From positions 3,933,001 through 3,997,000 of the forward strand of contig NZ_CP034783.1 in assembly GCF_006094435.1 (NCBI RefSeq): DNA of 64,000 nucleotides. The letters run 5' to 3'. Shown here one piece after another: positions 7,704 through 16,966 of the stretch. Source of the DNA: Pseudomonas sp. MPC6 (GTDB lineage: Bacteria > Pseudomonadota > Gammaproteobacteria > Pseudomonadales > Pseudomonadaceae). The notes under the pieces are model-generated. The model did no database searches and was not told the DNA's origin. It saw only the letters and a list, made by a program, of their open reading frames with translations. The position numbers and the translations under genes were made by a program. Position 1 is the first letter of the stretch, and every line of letters begins with the position of its first letter.

Positions 7704-8710
7704 ACATGGGCGGGTCAATGACCCAGGTGCTGCCGATCGAAGACAGCAGCCAGATCGGTCATGCACGACGCACAGCGCAGCAGCTGGCGGAAAAACATGG
7801 TTTCGACGCTACCGATGCCGGGCGAGTGGCCCTGGTGGCCACCGAGCTTGCCAGCAACATTCTCAAGCATGCCACCCGCGGCGAACTGCACCTGAGGGTC
7901 CTGCCGCGAGCCTCGGGTGTCGGGATCGAGATTCTCGCCGTCGACCGCGCCCAGGGCTTCGATGTGCACGCGTGCCTGACCGATGGTTTTTCCACCGGCG
8001 GTACCCAGGGCATCGGGCTGGGGGCGGTGTCGCGCCAGGCCGAGGTGTTTGATGTCTATGCCGACGCCCGAGGCGCCGTGCTGCTGACGCGGCTGTATCC
8101 GCGCAGTGACAAGGCGCCGGACCGACGAATCGGCATCAGCCAGCATGCGCTGCACGACGACCCCGCCTGTGGCGATGTCTGGCACCTGGCGTTTGACGGC
8201 TCCCACATCAGCGCCCTGGTGATCGACGGCCTCGGTCACGGTGAAGAAGCCGAACGCGCTGCCCGCGCCGGCGAGCAGGTTTTTGCCCGGTCGCCGTTCG
8301 CGTCGCCGCTGTTGCTGCTCGAAGACATCCACCATGCCATGATCGGCACCCGTGGCGGAGCCCTGGCCATTGCCCAGTTCGACGGCACCGGCAATGCCCT
8401 GCGATTCGTCGGTATCGGCAACATCGGTGGCAGCCTGATCGCCCCGGACAAATCCCGCGGCCTGGCGTCCCACCCCGGCATCGTCGGCGGCCAGTATCGA
8501 AAGGCCCAACCCTTTGACTATGCTCAAGTGAACGGTCAGCTATTGATCCTGTACAGCGACGGCCTGCAGTCCCGTTGGAACCTGCAGGATTACCCCGGCC
8601 TGGTGCACCGCCATCCGGCCGTGATTGCCGCCATCCTGCACCGCGACTTCTGCCGTGGACGGGACGATGTGACGGTACTGGTCATTGCTCTGGAGGCAAC
8701 CCATGGCTGA
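7694..8710 (+). CDS. RsbX-like PP2C phosphatase with N-terminal GHKL ATPase domain
   Basis: 338 residues in two parts. Residues 10-140 are a second anti-sigma-type GHKL domain ('VALVATELASNILKHA', then 'GIGLGAVSRQAEVF'). Residues 150-335 are a SpoIIE/PP2C-type phosphatase with metal-binding acidic motifs 'ALVIDGLGHGEEAERAAR', 'LILYSDGLQSRW' and 'GRDDVTVLVIAL'. In Bacillus, RsbX dephosphorylates RsbR and RsbS to reset the stressosome; here it is fused to an ATPase domain. The GTP/ATP-lid region of the N-terminal domain is shorter than in the RsbT-like protein, so kinase activity is uncertain. It overlaps its neighbours at both ends (10 and 8 bases). Confidence 0.82.
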   Translation: MDVNMGGSMTQVLPIEDSSQIGHARRTAQQLAEKHGFDATDAGRVALVATELASNILKHATRGELHLRVLPRASGVGIEILAVDRAQGFDVHACLTDGFSTGGTQGIGLGAVSRQAEVFDVYADARGAVLLTRLYPRSDKAPDRRIGISQHALHDDPACGDVWHLAFDGSHISALVIDGLGHGEEAERAARAGEQVFARSPFASPLLLLEDIHHAMIGTRGGALAIAQFDGTGNALRFVGIGNIGGSLIAPDKSRGLASHPGIVGGQYRKAQPFDYAQVNGQLLILYSDGLQSRWNLQDYPGLVHRHPAVIAAILHRDFCRGRDDVTVLVIALEATHG

Positions 8711-9578
8711 GAAACCCATGAGTCAGGTTGACGAACAAGCCGCGCTGATCGCGCAATTACAGGGCGAAGCCAGCGCCTTGCGCGAGGAACTGGATGAAAC
8801 CAACCAGGGGGTGCTGGCGTTGTACGCCGAACTGGACACCCAGGCCGAACAGTTGCGCCAGGCCTCGGACCTCAAAAGCCGATTCCTGTCGTACATGAGC
8901 CATGAGTTCCGCACGCCACTGGGCTCGATCCTGAGCATCACCGGCCTGCTGAGCGATGAACTCGACGGTCCCCTGAGCCCCGAGCAGCACAAGCAAGTGG
9001 CCTTCGTCAGCGTCGCTGCGCGGGAGCTGAGCGACATGGTCGACGACTTGCTGGACCTGGCCAAGATCGAAGCCGGGCGCATCACCATTTCCCCGGCCTG
9101 GTTCGACATGCTGGACCTGTTCGCCGCCTTGCGCGGCATGTTCCGGCCCATTGTCGACGCCAGTGCCGTGGACTTGATTTTCGAAGAGCCGGTGGGCTTG
9201 CCAAGGCTCTATACCGATGACAAGAAACTCGCGCAAATCCTGCGCAACTTCATTGCCAATTCATTGAAGTTCACCACTCGCGGCGAAGTCCGCGTCTCGG
9301 CCCGGCTGGAAGGCAGCGACCGCGTGCGCTTTGCCGTCAGCGATACCGGAATAGGTATCGCCCCGGCGCTTCATGGCGCATTGTTCGAAGACTTCTCTCA
9401 GGTGGACTCCCCCTTGCAGAAACGCCTTCGCGGAACCGGGCTCGGACTGTCGTTGTGCAAACGCTTCGCAGCGTTGCTGGGTGGCGAAGTCGGGGTCCAG
9501 AGTACGCCGGGCAAGGGTTCGACCTTTTTCGTAATCATCCCGCTGGCCATCGCCATGGAGCCCGCCGATGAAACGTGA
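8703..9578 (+). CDS. Sensor histidine kinase without a membrane sensor
   Basis: 291 residues. An N-terminal coiled coil (residues 8-55, heptad-like 'LREELDETNQGVLALYAELD') leads straight into HisKA ('SYMSHEFRTPLGSILSITGL', phospho-His about 70) and a HATPase domain ('RNFIANSLKFTTRG', 'DTGIGIAP', 'RGTGLGLSLCKRFAALL'). There is no transmembrane segment or PAS domain, so the input must come from another cytoplasmic protein; the stressosome-like proteins encoded upstream are the obvious candidates. GGAGG at 8692-8696 fixes the start at 8703. The gene overlaps the phosphatase gene by eight bases and the next kinase by 11. Confidence 0.85.
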   Translation: MAEKPMSQVDEQAALIAQLQGEASALREELDETNQGVLALYAELDTQAEQLRQASDLKSRFLSYMSHEFRTPLGSILSITGLLSDELDGPLSPEQHKQVAFVSVAARELSDMVDDLLDLAKIEAGRITISPAWFDMLDLFAALRGMFRPIVDASAVDLIFEEPVGLPRLYTDDKKLAQILRNFIANSLKFTTRGEVRVSARLEGSDRVRFAVSDTGIGIAPALHGALFEDFSQVDSPLQKRLRGTGLGLSLCKRFAALLGGEVGVQSTPGKGSTFFVIIPLAIAMEPADET

Positions 9579-11511
9579 CATCCGCTTGCTGATCGTCGAC
9601 GACAATGTCGCGACCCGCTACGCCCTGCGCCGGCGCCTGGAACGCCACGGCTACGAGGTGCTGGAAGCCGGCACCGGCGGCGAAGGCCTGGTGCTGATCG
9701 ACAGCGTCAACATCGACGCGTTGATCCTCGACGTCAACCTGCCGGACATGAGCGGCTTCGACATCGTGCGCAAACTGCGCGCCGAGGCGGCTACCGCGCT
9801 GCTGCCGGTGATTCACGTGTCGGCGGCTTCGATCCAGACCGGGGACATCATCACCGGCCTGGACGCCGGCGCCGATGCCTACCTGATCCACCCGGTGGAC
9901 CCGGACGTGTTGCTGGCCACCCTGCGCACCCTGCTGCGCGTGCGGGAAACCGAAAACGCCCTGCGTGACAGCGAGGCGCGGTTCCGGGAAATCTTTGTCA
10001 ACGTGTCGGCGCCCATCGCCGTGCTGGACGCCGAGCTGAAAATTCACGAATGCAACCATGCCTTCGCGCAGATGATCCAGGACAATCGCAACCCGGACGC
10101 CCTGCGCGAGTGCTTTGCCGAAGACCAGGAGGCGATCATCGACGAACTGCGCCTGCGCCTGGCCTATGGCGAGCGCTGGAAAGGCACCCTGGCCATGCGG
10201 GTCCAGGGCGAAGTGCGCGACACCGAGTGGCAGATTTCGCCCTACCGCACACCGGAATTGAGCCTGGTGTTCGTCGAGGATGTCACCGAACACCGGCACC
10301 GCGAACGCTCGCACCTGGCCCGGCTGGACGACGCCACCACCCAATTGGCCAAGGAAGTCGCCGAACGCGCACGCACCGAAGCCCAGTTGCTGCAAGTGCA
10401 GAAGATGGATGCCCTGGGCAAGCTGACGGGCGGCATCGCCCATGACTTCAACAATCTGCTCACCGGCATCATCACCAGCCTGGAGCTGATCCAGAAACGC
10501 ATCGCGGCCTCGCGCACCGACAAGGTTCAGTTCTACGCCGAAGCGGCCTTGAGTTCGGCCATGAGCGCCGCCTCCCTGACTCATCGCCTGCTCGCCTTCG
10601 CGCGTCAGCAACCCCTCGACACCCGGCCCGTGGACATCAACGAGCATGTGCGTTCTCTCGAGGAACTGTTGGTGCGCACCATCGGCGAGCGCATCGCGCT
10701 GAAACTGGAATTGACCTCTAAACCGGCGATCGCCCTGGTCGACCCGATCCAGCTCGAAAGCGCCGTGCTCAACCTGGTGATCAACGCCCGCGATGCGTTG
10801 CCCCAGGGCGGCAATGTATGGGTCAGCACCTATGCGGCCTTTTCCCACGGCGACCCCAATCTGGCCGATGGCGCATATGTGGCCCTGGCGGTACGCGATG
10901 ACGGCACCGGTATCGACCACAGTGTGATTGGCAAGGTGTTCGATCCGTTCTTCACCACCAAGCCCCTGGGCCAGGGCACCGGCCTCGGGTTATCGACCAT
11001 CTACGGTTTCGCCCGGCAATCGGGTGGCGATGCGCACATCCGCAGCGTGGCCCGGCGCGGCACCGAAGTCACCATCATGTTGCCCGCCAGTGCCGACCTC
11101 CTGGCGAGCGAAAACCAGCCCTCCAGCGTGGATCCACAGGGTTGCGGCGAACATGTGCTGATTGTCGAAGACATGCCGTCGGTGCGGATGTTTGTCGCCG
11201 AAGTGCTGGTGGATGCCGGTTATCGCTGCACGCAAGTGGGCGACATCGAGGGCGCTCTGGAGCGCTTGCAGAACGACGAGACCATCGATCTGCTGCTGAC
11301 CGACGTCGGCCTGCCGCGCATGAGCGGGCGCGAACTGGCCGATGTGGCGCGAGGCTGGCGGGAAAAGTTGCCGATCCTGTTCATGACCGGTTACGCCGAA
11401 ACCGCGATCAACCGCCAGGTGTTTCTGGGGGATGGCATGGAGATGCTGGTCAAGCCGTTCCAGATCAATGAATTGCTGGATAAGGTTCGGCGCACACTCG
11501 ACGGCGCCTGA
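9568..11511 (+). CDS. Hybrid histidine kinase, REC-PAS-HisKA-HATPase-REC
   Basis: 647 residues. Receiver 1 occupies residues 1-125 ('LLIVDDNVATRYALRRRLER', phospho-Asp in 'ALILDVNLPDMSGFD'). It is followed by a PAS domain (130-235), HisKA ('GKLTGGIAHDFNNLLTGI', about 290), HATPase ('VLNLVINARDAL', 'DDGTGID', 'GLGLSTIYGFARQSGG') and receiver 2 (520-640, 'HVLIVEDMPSVRMFVAEVL', Asp in 'LLLTDVGLPRMSG'). It lacks a membrane anchor and any DNA-binding or cyclase output. Receiver 1 could accept phosphate from the preceding kinase, giving a phosphorelay (inference). It is the last gene of the module; REPs follow it. Confidence 0.87.
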   Translation: MKRDIRLLIVDDNVATRYALRRRLERHGYEVLEAGTGGEGLVLIDSVNIDALILDVNLPDMSGFDIVRKLRAEAATALLPVIHVSAASIQTGDIITGLDAGADAYLIHPVDPDVLLATLRTLLRVRETENALRDSEARFREIFVNVSAPIAVLDAELKIHECNHAFAQMIQDNRNPDALRECFAEDQEAIIDELRLRLAYGERWKGTLAMRVQGEVRDTEWQISPYRTPELSLVFVEDVTEHRHRERSHLARLDDATTQLAKEVAERARTEAQLLQVQKMDALGKLTGGIAHDFNNLLTGIITSLELIQKRIAASRTDKVQFYAEAALSSAMSAASLTHRLLAFARQQPLDTRPVDINEHVRSLEELLVRTIGERIALKLELTSKPAIALVDPIQLESAVLNLVINARDALPQGGNVWVSTYAAFSHGDPNLADGAYVALAVRDDGTGIDHSVIGKVFDPFFTTKPLGQGTGLGLSTIYGFARQSGGDAHIRSVARRGTEVTIMLPASADLLASENQPSSVDPQGCGEHVLIVEDMPSVRMFVAEVLVDAGYRCTQVGDIEGALERLQNDETIDLLLTDVGLPRMSGRELADVARGWREKLPILFMTGYAETAINRQVFLGDGMEMLVKPFQINELLDKVRRTLDGA

Positions 11512-11516
11512 TAGAT

Positions 11517-11672
11517 CGCCTTCGCGAGCAAGCCCGCTCCCACAATGGACCAGTCGCTCCCATTATTTGTGTACCACACAGATCCCCTGTAGGCGCTGGC
11601 TTGCCAGCGAAGGCGTCCTCGAACCTTGCAGCGCCCATGCAGACGCCTTCGCCAGCAAGCCGGCTCCTACAG
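11517..11672. repeat. Three REP elements between convergent genes
   Basis: A single REP (11517-11543, GCGAGCAAGCCCGCTCCCAC subtype) is followed by an inverted pair at 11589-11615 and 11645-11672 (GCTGGCTTGCCAGCGAAGGC and GCCTTCGCCAGCAAGCCGGC). They fill the gap between the convergent kinase and uvrA-like genes. Confidence 0.85.
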
Positions 11673-11695
11673 GCGTCGGCACAATCAATACAAAC

Positions 11696-14329
11696 TCATA
11701 CCCCAAGCACTCTGGCCAAAAACGGCGCCGTTTTGCTCTTTTTGCTTTTAGCCACTTTCTGCGGCGTCCCCGCCACCACGATTTTCCCACCCTGATCCCC
11801 CGCCCCCGGGCCGATATCGATCACCCAGTCGCTCTGCGCCACCACGCGCATTTCATGTTCGACGACGATCACCGTATGCCCCGCCGCCACCAGCGTATTC
11901 AACTGTTCGAGCAAGCGATCGACGTCCCGTGGATGCAGGCCGGTAGTCGGCTCATCGAGCACATACAAGGTCGCCCCCCGCTGGTTGCGTTGCAGTTCGG
12001 TCGCCAGTTTGATCCGCTGGGCTTCGCCACCGGACAATTCGGTCGCCGGCTGGCCGAGGCGCAGATAGCCCAGGCCGATATCGCGCAGCACCTCCAGCGA
12101 GCGGCGGATCCCCGGTTGCCCGGCGAACACCCCCACCGCTTCGTCCACCGTCAGCTGCAACACCTGGGCGATGTTCAAACCTTGCCAGAGGATCGCCAGG
12201 GTCTCGGGGTTGTAGCGCGCACCGTGGCAGGTCGGGCACGGCGCGTAGACGCTGGGCATGAACAGCAACTCGACGCTGACAAAGCCTTCGCCTTCGCACG
12301 TCGCGCAACGTCCCTTGGCGACATTGAAAGAGAATTGGCCGGCGTCATAGCCTGCGGCCCGGGCTTGGGGCGTGCCGGCGTAGAGCTTGCGCACGTTGTC
12401 GAACAGCCCGGTGTAGGTCGCCAGGTTCGAGCGAGGTGTGCGGCCGATGGGTTTCTGATCGACCTGCACCAGGCGCTTGATCGACGCCAGGCCACCGATG
12501 ACCTGGCCGCCGCTGACCTGTGGCGCATCGTCCTCCAGGCTCAACGCGTCAGCCTCGCTGTCACTGGCCGGGCGCCCGAGATGCGCGCCCACCAGCTCCA
12601 GCAACGCCTGGCTGACCAGGCTCGATTTGCCTGAACCCGACACACCGGTCACCGCGGTGAAACAGCCCAGCGGAAACTCGACGCCGAGGTTATTCAGGTT
12701 ATTGCGGGTGATGCCTTCCAGCCGCAGCCAGTCGCTCGCCTGGCGACTGACCCGGGGTTGGCTGACCTGTTCGGCGAACAGGTAGGCGCGAGTCTGGGAG
12801 TGAGAGACGTCGGCCAACCCTGGCGGCGGTCCGCTGTAGAGGATCCGGCCACCATGTTCGCCCGCTTCCGGGCCAACGTCGATCAGCCAGTCGGCGCGGC
12901 GCATGGTTTCCAGGTCATGCTCGACCACGAACAAGGAGTTGCCAGCGGCTTTGAGCCGTTGCAGGGCTTCGAACAGTGCCTCGCCATCCGCCGGGTGCAG
13001 ACCGGCCGACGGCTCATCCAGCACATAGATCACGCCGAACAACTGCGAACCCAATTGCGTCGCCAGGCGCAGGCGCTGCAACTCGCCGGAGGACAAGGTC
13101 GGCGTGCTGCGTTCCAGGGCCAGGTAACCGAGGCCAAGGTCGGTCAAGGTGCTGACCCGTTCCAGCAAATCCTGGGCGATCCGCTGCGCGGCCAGGCGTT
13201 TTTCCACCGACAGGTTGGGCGTGTGGCGCACGTCCGGCGCGTTCGCGTGACCGCTGGCACCGTGGGCCACTCGCTGCTCGCGGGCCTCGCGGGTCTGCAG
13301 ATGCGTCAACACTTCACCCGCTTCATCGGCCTGTTCGAGGTAACTGTGCGCCGCCACCGGCTTCAACACTTCGGCCACTTGCAGCAACGGCATCTGCGAC
13401 AGTTCACCGATGTCGTAACCGGCAAAGGTCACCGACAACGCCTCGCGCTTGAGCCGTTTGCCGTCGCATACCGGGCAAGGACTGCCCAGCATGAATTGCG
13501 CCACGCGCTTCTTCATCAGCGCACTTTGCGAATGGGTAAAGGTGTGCAGGATGTAGCGCCGGGCGCCGGTGAAGGTGCCCTGGTAACTCGGTTCCATGTT
13601 GCGCTTGAGCGCGACCCTGGTTTCTTTCGGCGTGAGCCCGGCGTACACCGGCACCGTCGGTGTCTCTTCGGTGAACAGAATCCAGTCGCGCTGTTTTTTC
13701 GGCAGTTCGCGCCAGGGTTTATCGACGTCGTAGCCCAGGGTCACCAGGATGTCCCGCAGGTTCTGTCCCTGCCAGGCCATGGGCCAGGAGGCCACGGCGC
13801 GCTGGCGGATGGTCAGGCTCGGATCCGGGACCATCAAGGCTTCGGTGACTTCGTACACCCGGCCCAGACCATGGCATTGCGCGCACGCCCCCTGTGGCGT
13901 GTTGGGCGAGAAGTCTTCGGCGTACAGCATCGGCTGTCCCGGCGGATAGCTCCCGGCCCGGGAATACAGCATGCGGATCAGGCTCGACAACGTGGTCACG
14001 CTGCCCACCGACGACCGCGTGCTCGGCGTGCCCCGCTGCTGCTGCAAGGCCACGGCGGGTGGCAAGCCGTCGATAGAGTCGACATCCGGCACCCCGACCT
14101 GGTCGATCAGGCGCCGCGCATAAGGCGCCACGGATTCGAAATAGCGGCGTTGCGCTTCAGCGTAGAGGGTCGAGAACGCCAGCGAGGACTTGCCCGAACC
14201 GGAGACCCCGGTGAACACCACCAGGGCGTCGCGGGGAATATCGACGTCGACGTTCTTGAGGTTGTGCTCCCGGGCGCCGCGCACCCTGACCATGCCGGAA
14301 GGGGGGTTGGAGGTGCGCTTGTCAGTCAT
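11696..14329 (-). CDS. UvrA paralogue (UvrA2 type, excinuclease ABC subunit A-like)
   Basis: 877 residues with two complete ABC ATPase modules. Walker A motifs are '[14 protein letters not shown]' (about 40) and '[14 protein letters not shown]' (about 565). Signature/Walker B segments are '[23 protein letters not shown]' and '[23 protein letters not shown]'. Zinc-finger cysteines appear as 'CAQCHGLG', 'CPVCDG', 'CATCEGEG' and 'CPTCHG'. It is shorter than canonical UvrA (~940), consistent with loss of the UvrB-binding insertion seen in UvrA2 proteins, some of which protect against DNA-damaging drugs. Function in repair is therefore inferred, not assured. The gene is monocistronic, flanked on both sides by REPs. 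No LexA box was recognised upstream. Confidence 0.88.
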   Translation of the reverse strand: MTDKRTSNPPSGMVRVRGAREHNLKNVDVDIPRDALVVFTGVSGSGKSSLAFSTLYAEAQRRYFESVAPYARRLIDQVGVPDVDSIDGLPPAVALQQQRGTPSTRSSVGSVTTLSSLIRMLYSRAGSYPPGQPMLYAEDFSPNTPQGACAQCHGLGRVYEVTEALMVPDPSLTIRQRAVASWPMAWQGQNLRDILVTLGYDVDKPWRELPKKQRDWILFTEETPTVPVYAGLTPKETRVALKRNMEPSYQGTFTGARRYILHTFTHSQSALMKKRVAQFMLGSPCPVCDGKRLKREALSVTFAGYDIGELSQMPLLQVAEVLKPVAAHSYLEQADEAGEVLTHLQTREAREQRVAHGASGHANAPDVRHTPNLSVEKRLAAQRIAQDLLERVSTLTDLGLGYLALERSTPTLSSGELQRLRLATQLGSQLFGVIYVLDEPSAGLHPADGEALFEALQRLKAAGNSLFVVEHDLETMRRADWLIDVGPEAGEHGGRILYSGPPPGLADVSHSQTRAYLFAEQVSQPRVSRQASDWLRLEGITRNNLNNLGVEFPLGCFTAVTGVSGSGKSSLVSQALLELVGAHLGRPASDSEADALSLEDDAPQVSGGQVIGGLASIKRLVQVDQKPIGRTPRSNLATYTGLFDNVRKLYAGTPQARAAGYDAGQFSFNVAKGRCATCEGEGFVSVELLFMPSVYAPCPTCHGARYNPETLAILWQGLNIAQVLQLTVDEAVGVFAGQPGIRRSLEVLRDIGLGYLRLGQPATELSGGEAQRIKLATELQRNQRGATLYVLDEPTTGLHPRDVDRLLEQLNTLVAAGHTVIVVEHEMRVVAQSDWVIDIGPGAGDQGGKIVVAGTPQKVAKSKKSKTAPFLARVLGV

Positions 14330-14370
14330 GGGTAGCCCCGATGGAATGGTATGGATGTACGCGGCTCCCC

Positions 14371-14460
14371 TGTAGGAGCCGGCTTGCTGGCGAAGGCGGT
14401 GTGTCAGGCGACATCTTTATTGACTGTGAGGACGCCTTCGCTGGCAAGCCAGCTCCTACA
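14371..14460. repeat. REPIN upstream of the UvrA paralogue
   Basis: An inverted REP pair (GTAGGAGCCGGCTTGCTGGC; GCTGGCAAGCCAGCTCCTAC) lies within the 5' region of the uvrA-like gene and the 3' side of the next minus-strand gene. Confidence 0.85.
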
Positions 14461-14462
14461 GG

Positions 14463-14627
14463 GGTTTTGTATTCAGCCGTCACGTTTTGTGTTCATCCGG
14501 GGATTTTGTGTTCAGCCGTCACGTTTTGTGTTCATCCGGGGGTTTTGTGTTCAGCAGTTACGTGTTCACCCGGGGGGTTTGTGTTCAGCAGTTACGTGTT
14601 CACCCGGGGGTTCTGTGTTCAGCGGTT
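14463..14627. repeat. Degenerate tandem repeat built on the 3' end of the sensor kinase gene
   Basis: About four and a half imperfect units, first ~40 and then ~34-35 bases long, alternate TTTTGTGTTCAGCNGTYAC and GTGTTCAYCCGGGG. The last unit contains the TGA stop of the kinase gene (within TCAGCGGTTG on the plus strand). The array therefore looks like an outward tandem amplification of that gene's 3' tail. Confidence 0.7.
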
Positions 14628-16730
14628 GAGCACCGCGCGGACCATTTGGCTGAGCGCTTCGGGGCCATAAGGTTTGCTCAGCAGATGCGTGTCGGGGCTG
14701 AGCTGGTGATTGCGCGAAATGATGTCACGGGTGTGGCCGGAGGTGAACAGGATCGGCACCGGCGGCGTCTGCACCTTGGCCCAGGCGGCCAGGTCCGAAC
14801 TCTTGATCAGTCCGGGCATGACCACATCGGTGAAAATCAGGTCCACCGGCACGCCTTCCAGCAACATCTGCATGGCCGTGTCGCCGTTCCCGGCGGTCAG
14901 GACTTGATAGCCCTCTTCGCGCAGCAACTCGACCGCCGCGCTGCGCACCGCCTCGTTATCCTCGACCACCAATACGGTTTCGTTGCCGCCAGGCTGTTGG
15001 GGATCATGCAAGGCTGATTCACTGGGCAGCGGCCGCAGGCTACGGGGGAAATACAGCTGCACCCGGGTGCCCTGCCCCGGCACACTGGACATGTCGATAT
15101 GCCCGCCGCTTTGCTTGACGAACCCGAACACCATGCTCAAGCCCAGCCCCGTGCCCTGGCCATCGGCCTTGGTGGTGTAAAACGGTTCGAACGCATGCCC
15201 CAGCACCTCGGGTGACATGCCGACGCCGCTGTCCGCCACCGCAACGCAGACATAATCGCCGGGCACAATGCCCTTGCCCGCGCAGAACCGGGCGTCGAGC
15301 GCGATATTGCCGGCACTCAGCTCGATGGTTCCTTCGCCCTGCATGGCGTCACGGGCATTGATCGCCAGGTTGAGGATGGCGTTTTCCAGCTGATTGCGAT
15401 CCACATGCAGATGCCAGGCATCTTCAGGTGCCGTCACACTGATCTGGATGGTTTCCCCCAGGGCCCGCTGCAACAGCTCAGCCAGGCCGTCGAAAATCTG
15501 TCGTGGATCGCAGACTGCCGGGGACAAGGGCTGGCGGCGGGCAAACGCCAACAGTTGCGAGGACAGCTTGGCGCCGCGCTCGACCGCGGCAATCGAGGCG
15601 CTGACCCGGCGCTGCACGTTGGCATTGTCCGGTTCATGCCGCGCCAGCAAGTGCAGGTTGCCGGCGATCACCTGCAACAGGTTGTTGAAGTCATGGGCCA
15701 CGCCGCCGGTAAGGCCGCCGATGGCTTCGAGTTTCTGCGATTGACGCAATTGCTCTTCGGCCGTCAGCCGCGCTTCCACTTCATCGGCGACGCGCTGCTC
15801 CAGGTTGCGGGTGAACCTGAGCAAGGATTCCTCGGCCGTCTTGCGTTCATGGATGTCGATCAACACCCCGGGAAAGCGGAAAGGTTCGCCCAGCTCGTTG
15901 AACTCGCAGCAGCCGCTTGCCTGCACCCACAGATAACTGCCATCGGCGCGCAGGACCCGGTATTCGGCGTTGAAGGGGTCGCCGGTTGCCACCGATTGAC
16001 TGACTTGTTCCTGAATCCAACTGCGATCATCGGGATGGATCCGTGCCTGGGCGATGTCCGTTGGCAGGTCGGCCAGGTTTTGCTCGGCCGGGTAGGAAAA
16101 AGTGCGGGCGAAGCGCTCGTCGCCGGACAGCACATTGCCCTTGATGTCCCAGACGAACGAGCCGAGCAAGGCACCGGCATTGAGCGCCAGGCGCACTCGT
16201 TCGTTGTCGGCGCGATAGGCGTCTTCGGCGGCGCGGCGGCGACGTTCGGAGATCACGTGATCAGTGGTCTCGACCACCATCGCCATGACCCCGGCCGGTT
16301 TGCCGTCATCATCGGCCACCGGGCTGTAATACAGGTCCAGCCAGACGTCTTCGGGGACCCCGTCGCGCAGCAGCACCAGCTCTTTATTGCGATAGGACAA
16401 CGTGCCGCCCGCCAGGCAGGTGTTGACCACGTGCCGATTGAACTCGGCCACTTCCGGCCAGCCCAATTCCACCGGGGCACCCAACAGGTAAGGATGGCGA
16501 CCACCGGCGAATTTCGAGTACCCATCGTTATAGATCATGTAACCGGCGCGGCCCCAGAGCATCACCATCGGCAGTGGCGAAGCGAGCATCAACTGCACTG
16601 CGCTGCACAGGCTTGCGGGCCAGGCGTCCATCGTCCCCAGCTCGGTCAGGCTCCAGTCGAACGCACGAATACGCCCGGCCATTTCACCGCTCCAGCCGGC
16701 ACATCCGTGGCTATCGTCTAGAAACTGCAT
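14619..16730 (-). CDS. Hybrid sensor kinase, PAS-PAS-HisKA-HATPase-REC
   Basis: 703 residues. The N-terminal region has a PAS-like domain ('SAVQLMLASPLPMVMLWGRA' to 'VVETTDHVI', residues 30-160). A second PAS with PAC tail follows ('YRVLRADGSYLWVQASGCCE', about 260). Then come HisKA ('AIGGLTGGVAHDFNNLLQVI', about 345), HATPase ('ILNLAINARDAMQGEG', 'VADSGVGMSPEVLGHAFEPF', 'GLGLSMVFGFVKQSGG') and a C-terminal receiver ('VLVVEDNEAVRSAAVELLRE', Asp in 'DLIFTDVVMPGL'). There is no membrane segment. The start is uncertain: the ATG at 16730 gives the family-like beginning 'MQFLDDSHGCAGW', and another in-frame ATG lies at 16796, neither with a strong ribosome site. No partner regulator is adjacent. 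The stop lies inside the neighbouring tandem repeat. Confidence 0.82.
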   Translation of the reverse strand: MQFLDDSHGCAGWSGEMAGRIRAFDWSLTELGTMDAWPASLCSAVQLMLASPLPMVMLWGRAGYMIYNDGYSKFAGGRHPYLLGAPVELGWPEVAEFNRHVVNTCLAGGTLSYRNKELVLLRDGVPEDVWLDLYYSPVADDDGKPAGVMAMVVETTDHVISERRRRAAEDAYRADNERVRLALNAGALLGSFVWDIKGNVLSGDERFARTFSYPAEQNLADLPTDIAQARIHPDDRSWIQEQVSQSVATGDPFNAEYRVLRADGSYLWVQASGCCEFNELGEPFRFPGVLIDIHERKTAEESLLRFTRNLEQRVADEVEARLTAEEQLRQSQKLEAIGGLTGGVAHDFNNLLQVIAGNLHLLARHEPDNANVQRRVSASIAAVERGAKLSSQLLAFARRQPLSPAVCDPRQIFDGLAELLQRALGETIQISVTAPEDAWHLHVDRNQLENAILNLAINARDAMQGEGTIELSAGNIALDARFCAGKGIVPGDYVCVAVADSGVGMSPEVLGHAFEPFYTTKADGQGTGLGLSMVFGFVKQSGGHIDMSSVPGQGTRVQLYFPRSLRPLPSESALHDPQQPGGNETVLVVEDNEAVRSAAVELLREEGYQVLTAGNGDTAMQMLLEGVPVDLIFTDVVMPGLIKSSDLAAWAKVQTPPVPILFTSGHTRDIISRNHQLSPDTHLLSKPYGPEALSQMVRAVLNR

Positions 16731-16787
16731 TGGCTGACTCTTTTGTCCCTGAATGGCACCTGTTTGCTTCGAGCACTTGCCGCGACA

Positions 16788-16860
16788 ATGGTTCATTGAT
16801 GTATCACTGATTCAATGCCTGCCTGGGGCGCCCATGGTTCATCGATGTATCACTGATTCA
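16788..16860. repeat. 27-bp direct repeat, two copies 46 bp apart
   Basis: ATGGTTCATYGATGTATCAC and the next seven bases occur at 16788-16814 and 16834-16860 with one mismatch, upstream of the hybrid kinase start. This may be a small duplication or a repeated regulatory site. Confidence 0.7.
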
Positions 16861-16865
16861 CCCCC

Positions 16866-16966
16866 TGTAGGAGCAAGCTCGCTCGCGATGGACGTCAACG
16901 ATGACGAGTACCGCCTGGAAAAACGCGGTGCCCTTGCGTCCTTCGCGAGCAAGCTCGCTCCTACAG
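16866..16966. repeat. REPIN overlapping the stop codon of the GntR gene
   Basis: Inverted REPs (GTAGGAGCAAGCTCGCTCGC and GCGAGCAAGCTCGCTCCTAC). The distal REP supplies the TAG stop (16961-16963) of the adjacent minus-strand gene. Confidence 0.85.

Noticed and set aside
9535-10920. 461-codon minus-strand frame
   Set aside because: Antisense shadow of the hybrid histidine kinase in G+C-rich sequence.
12758-14335. 525-codon plus-strand frame
   Set aside because: Antisense shadow of the UvrA paralogue, which has full ABC and zinc motifs on the other strand.
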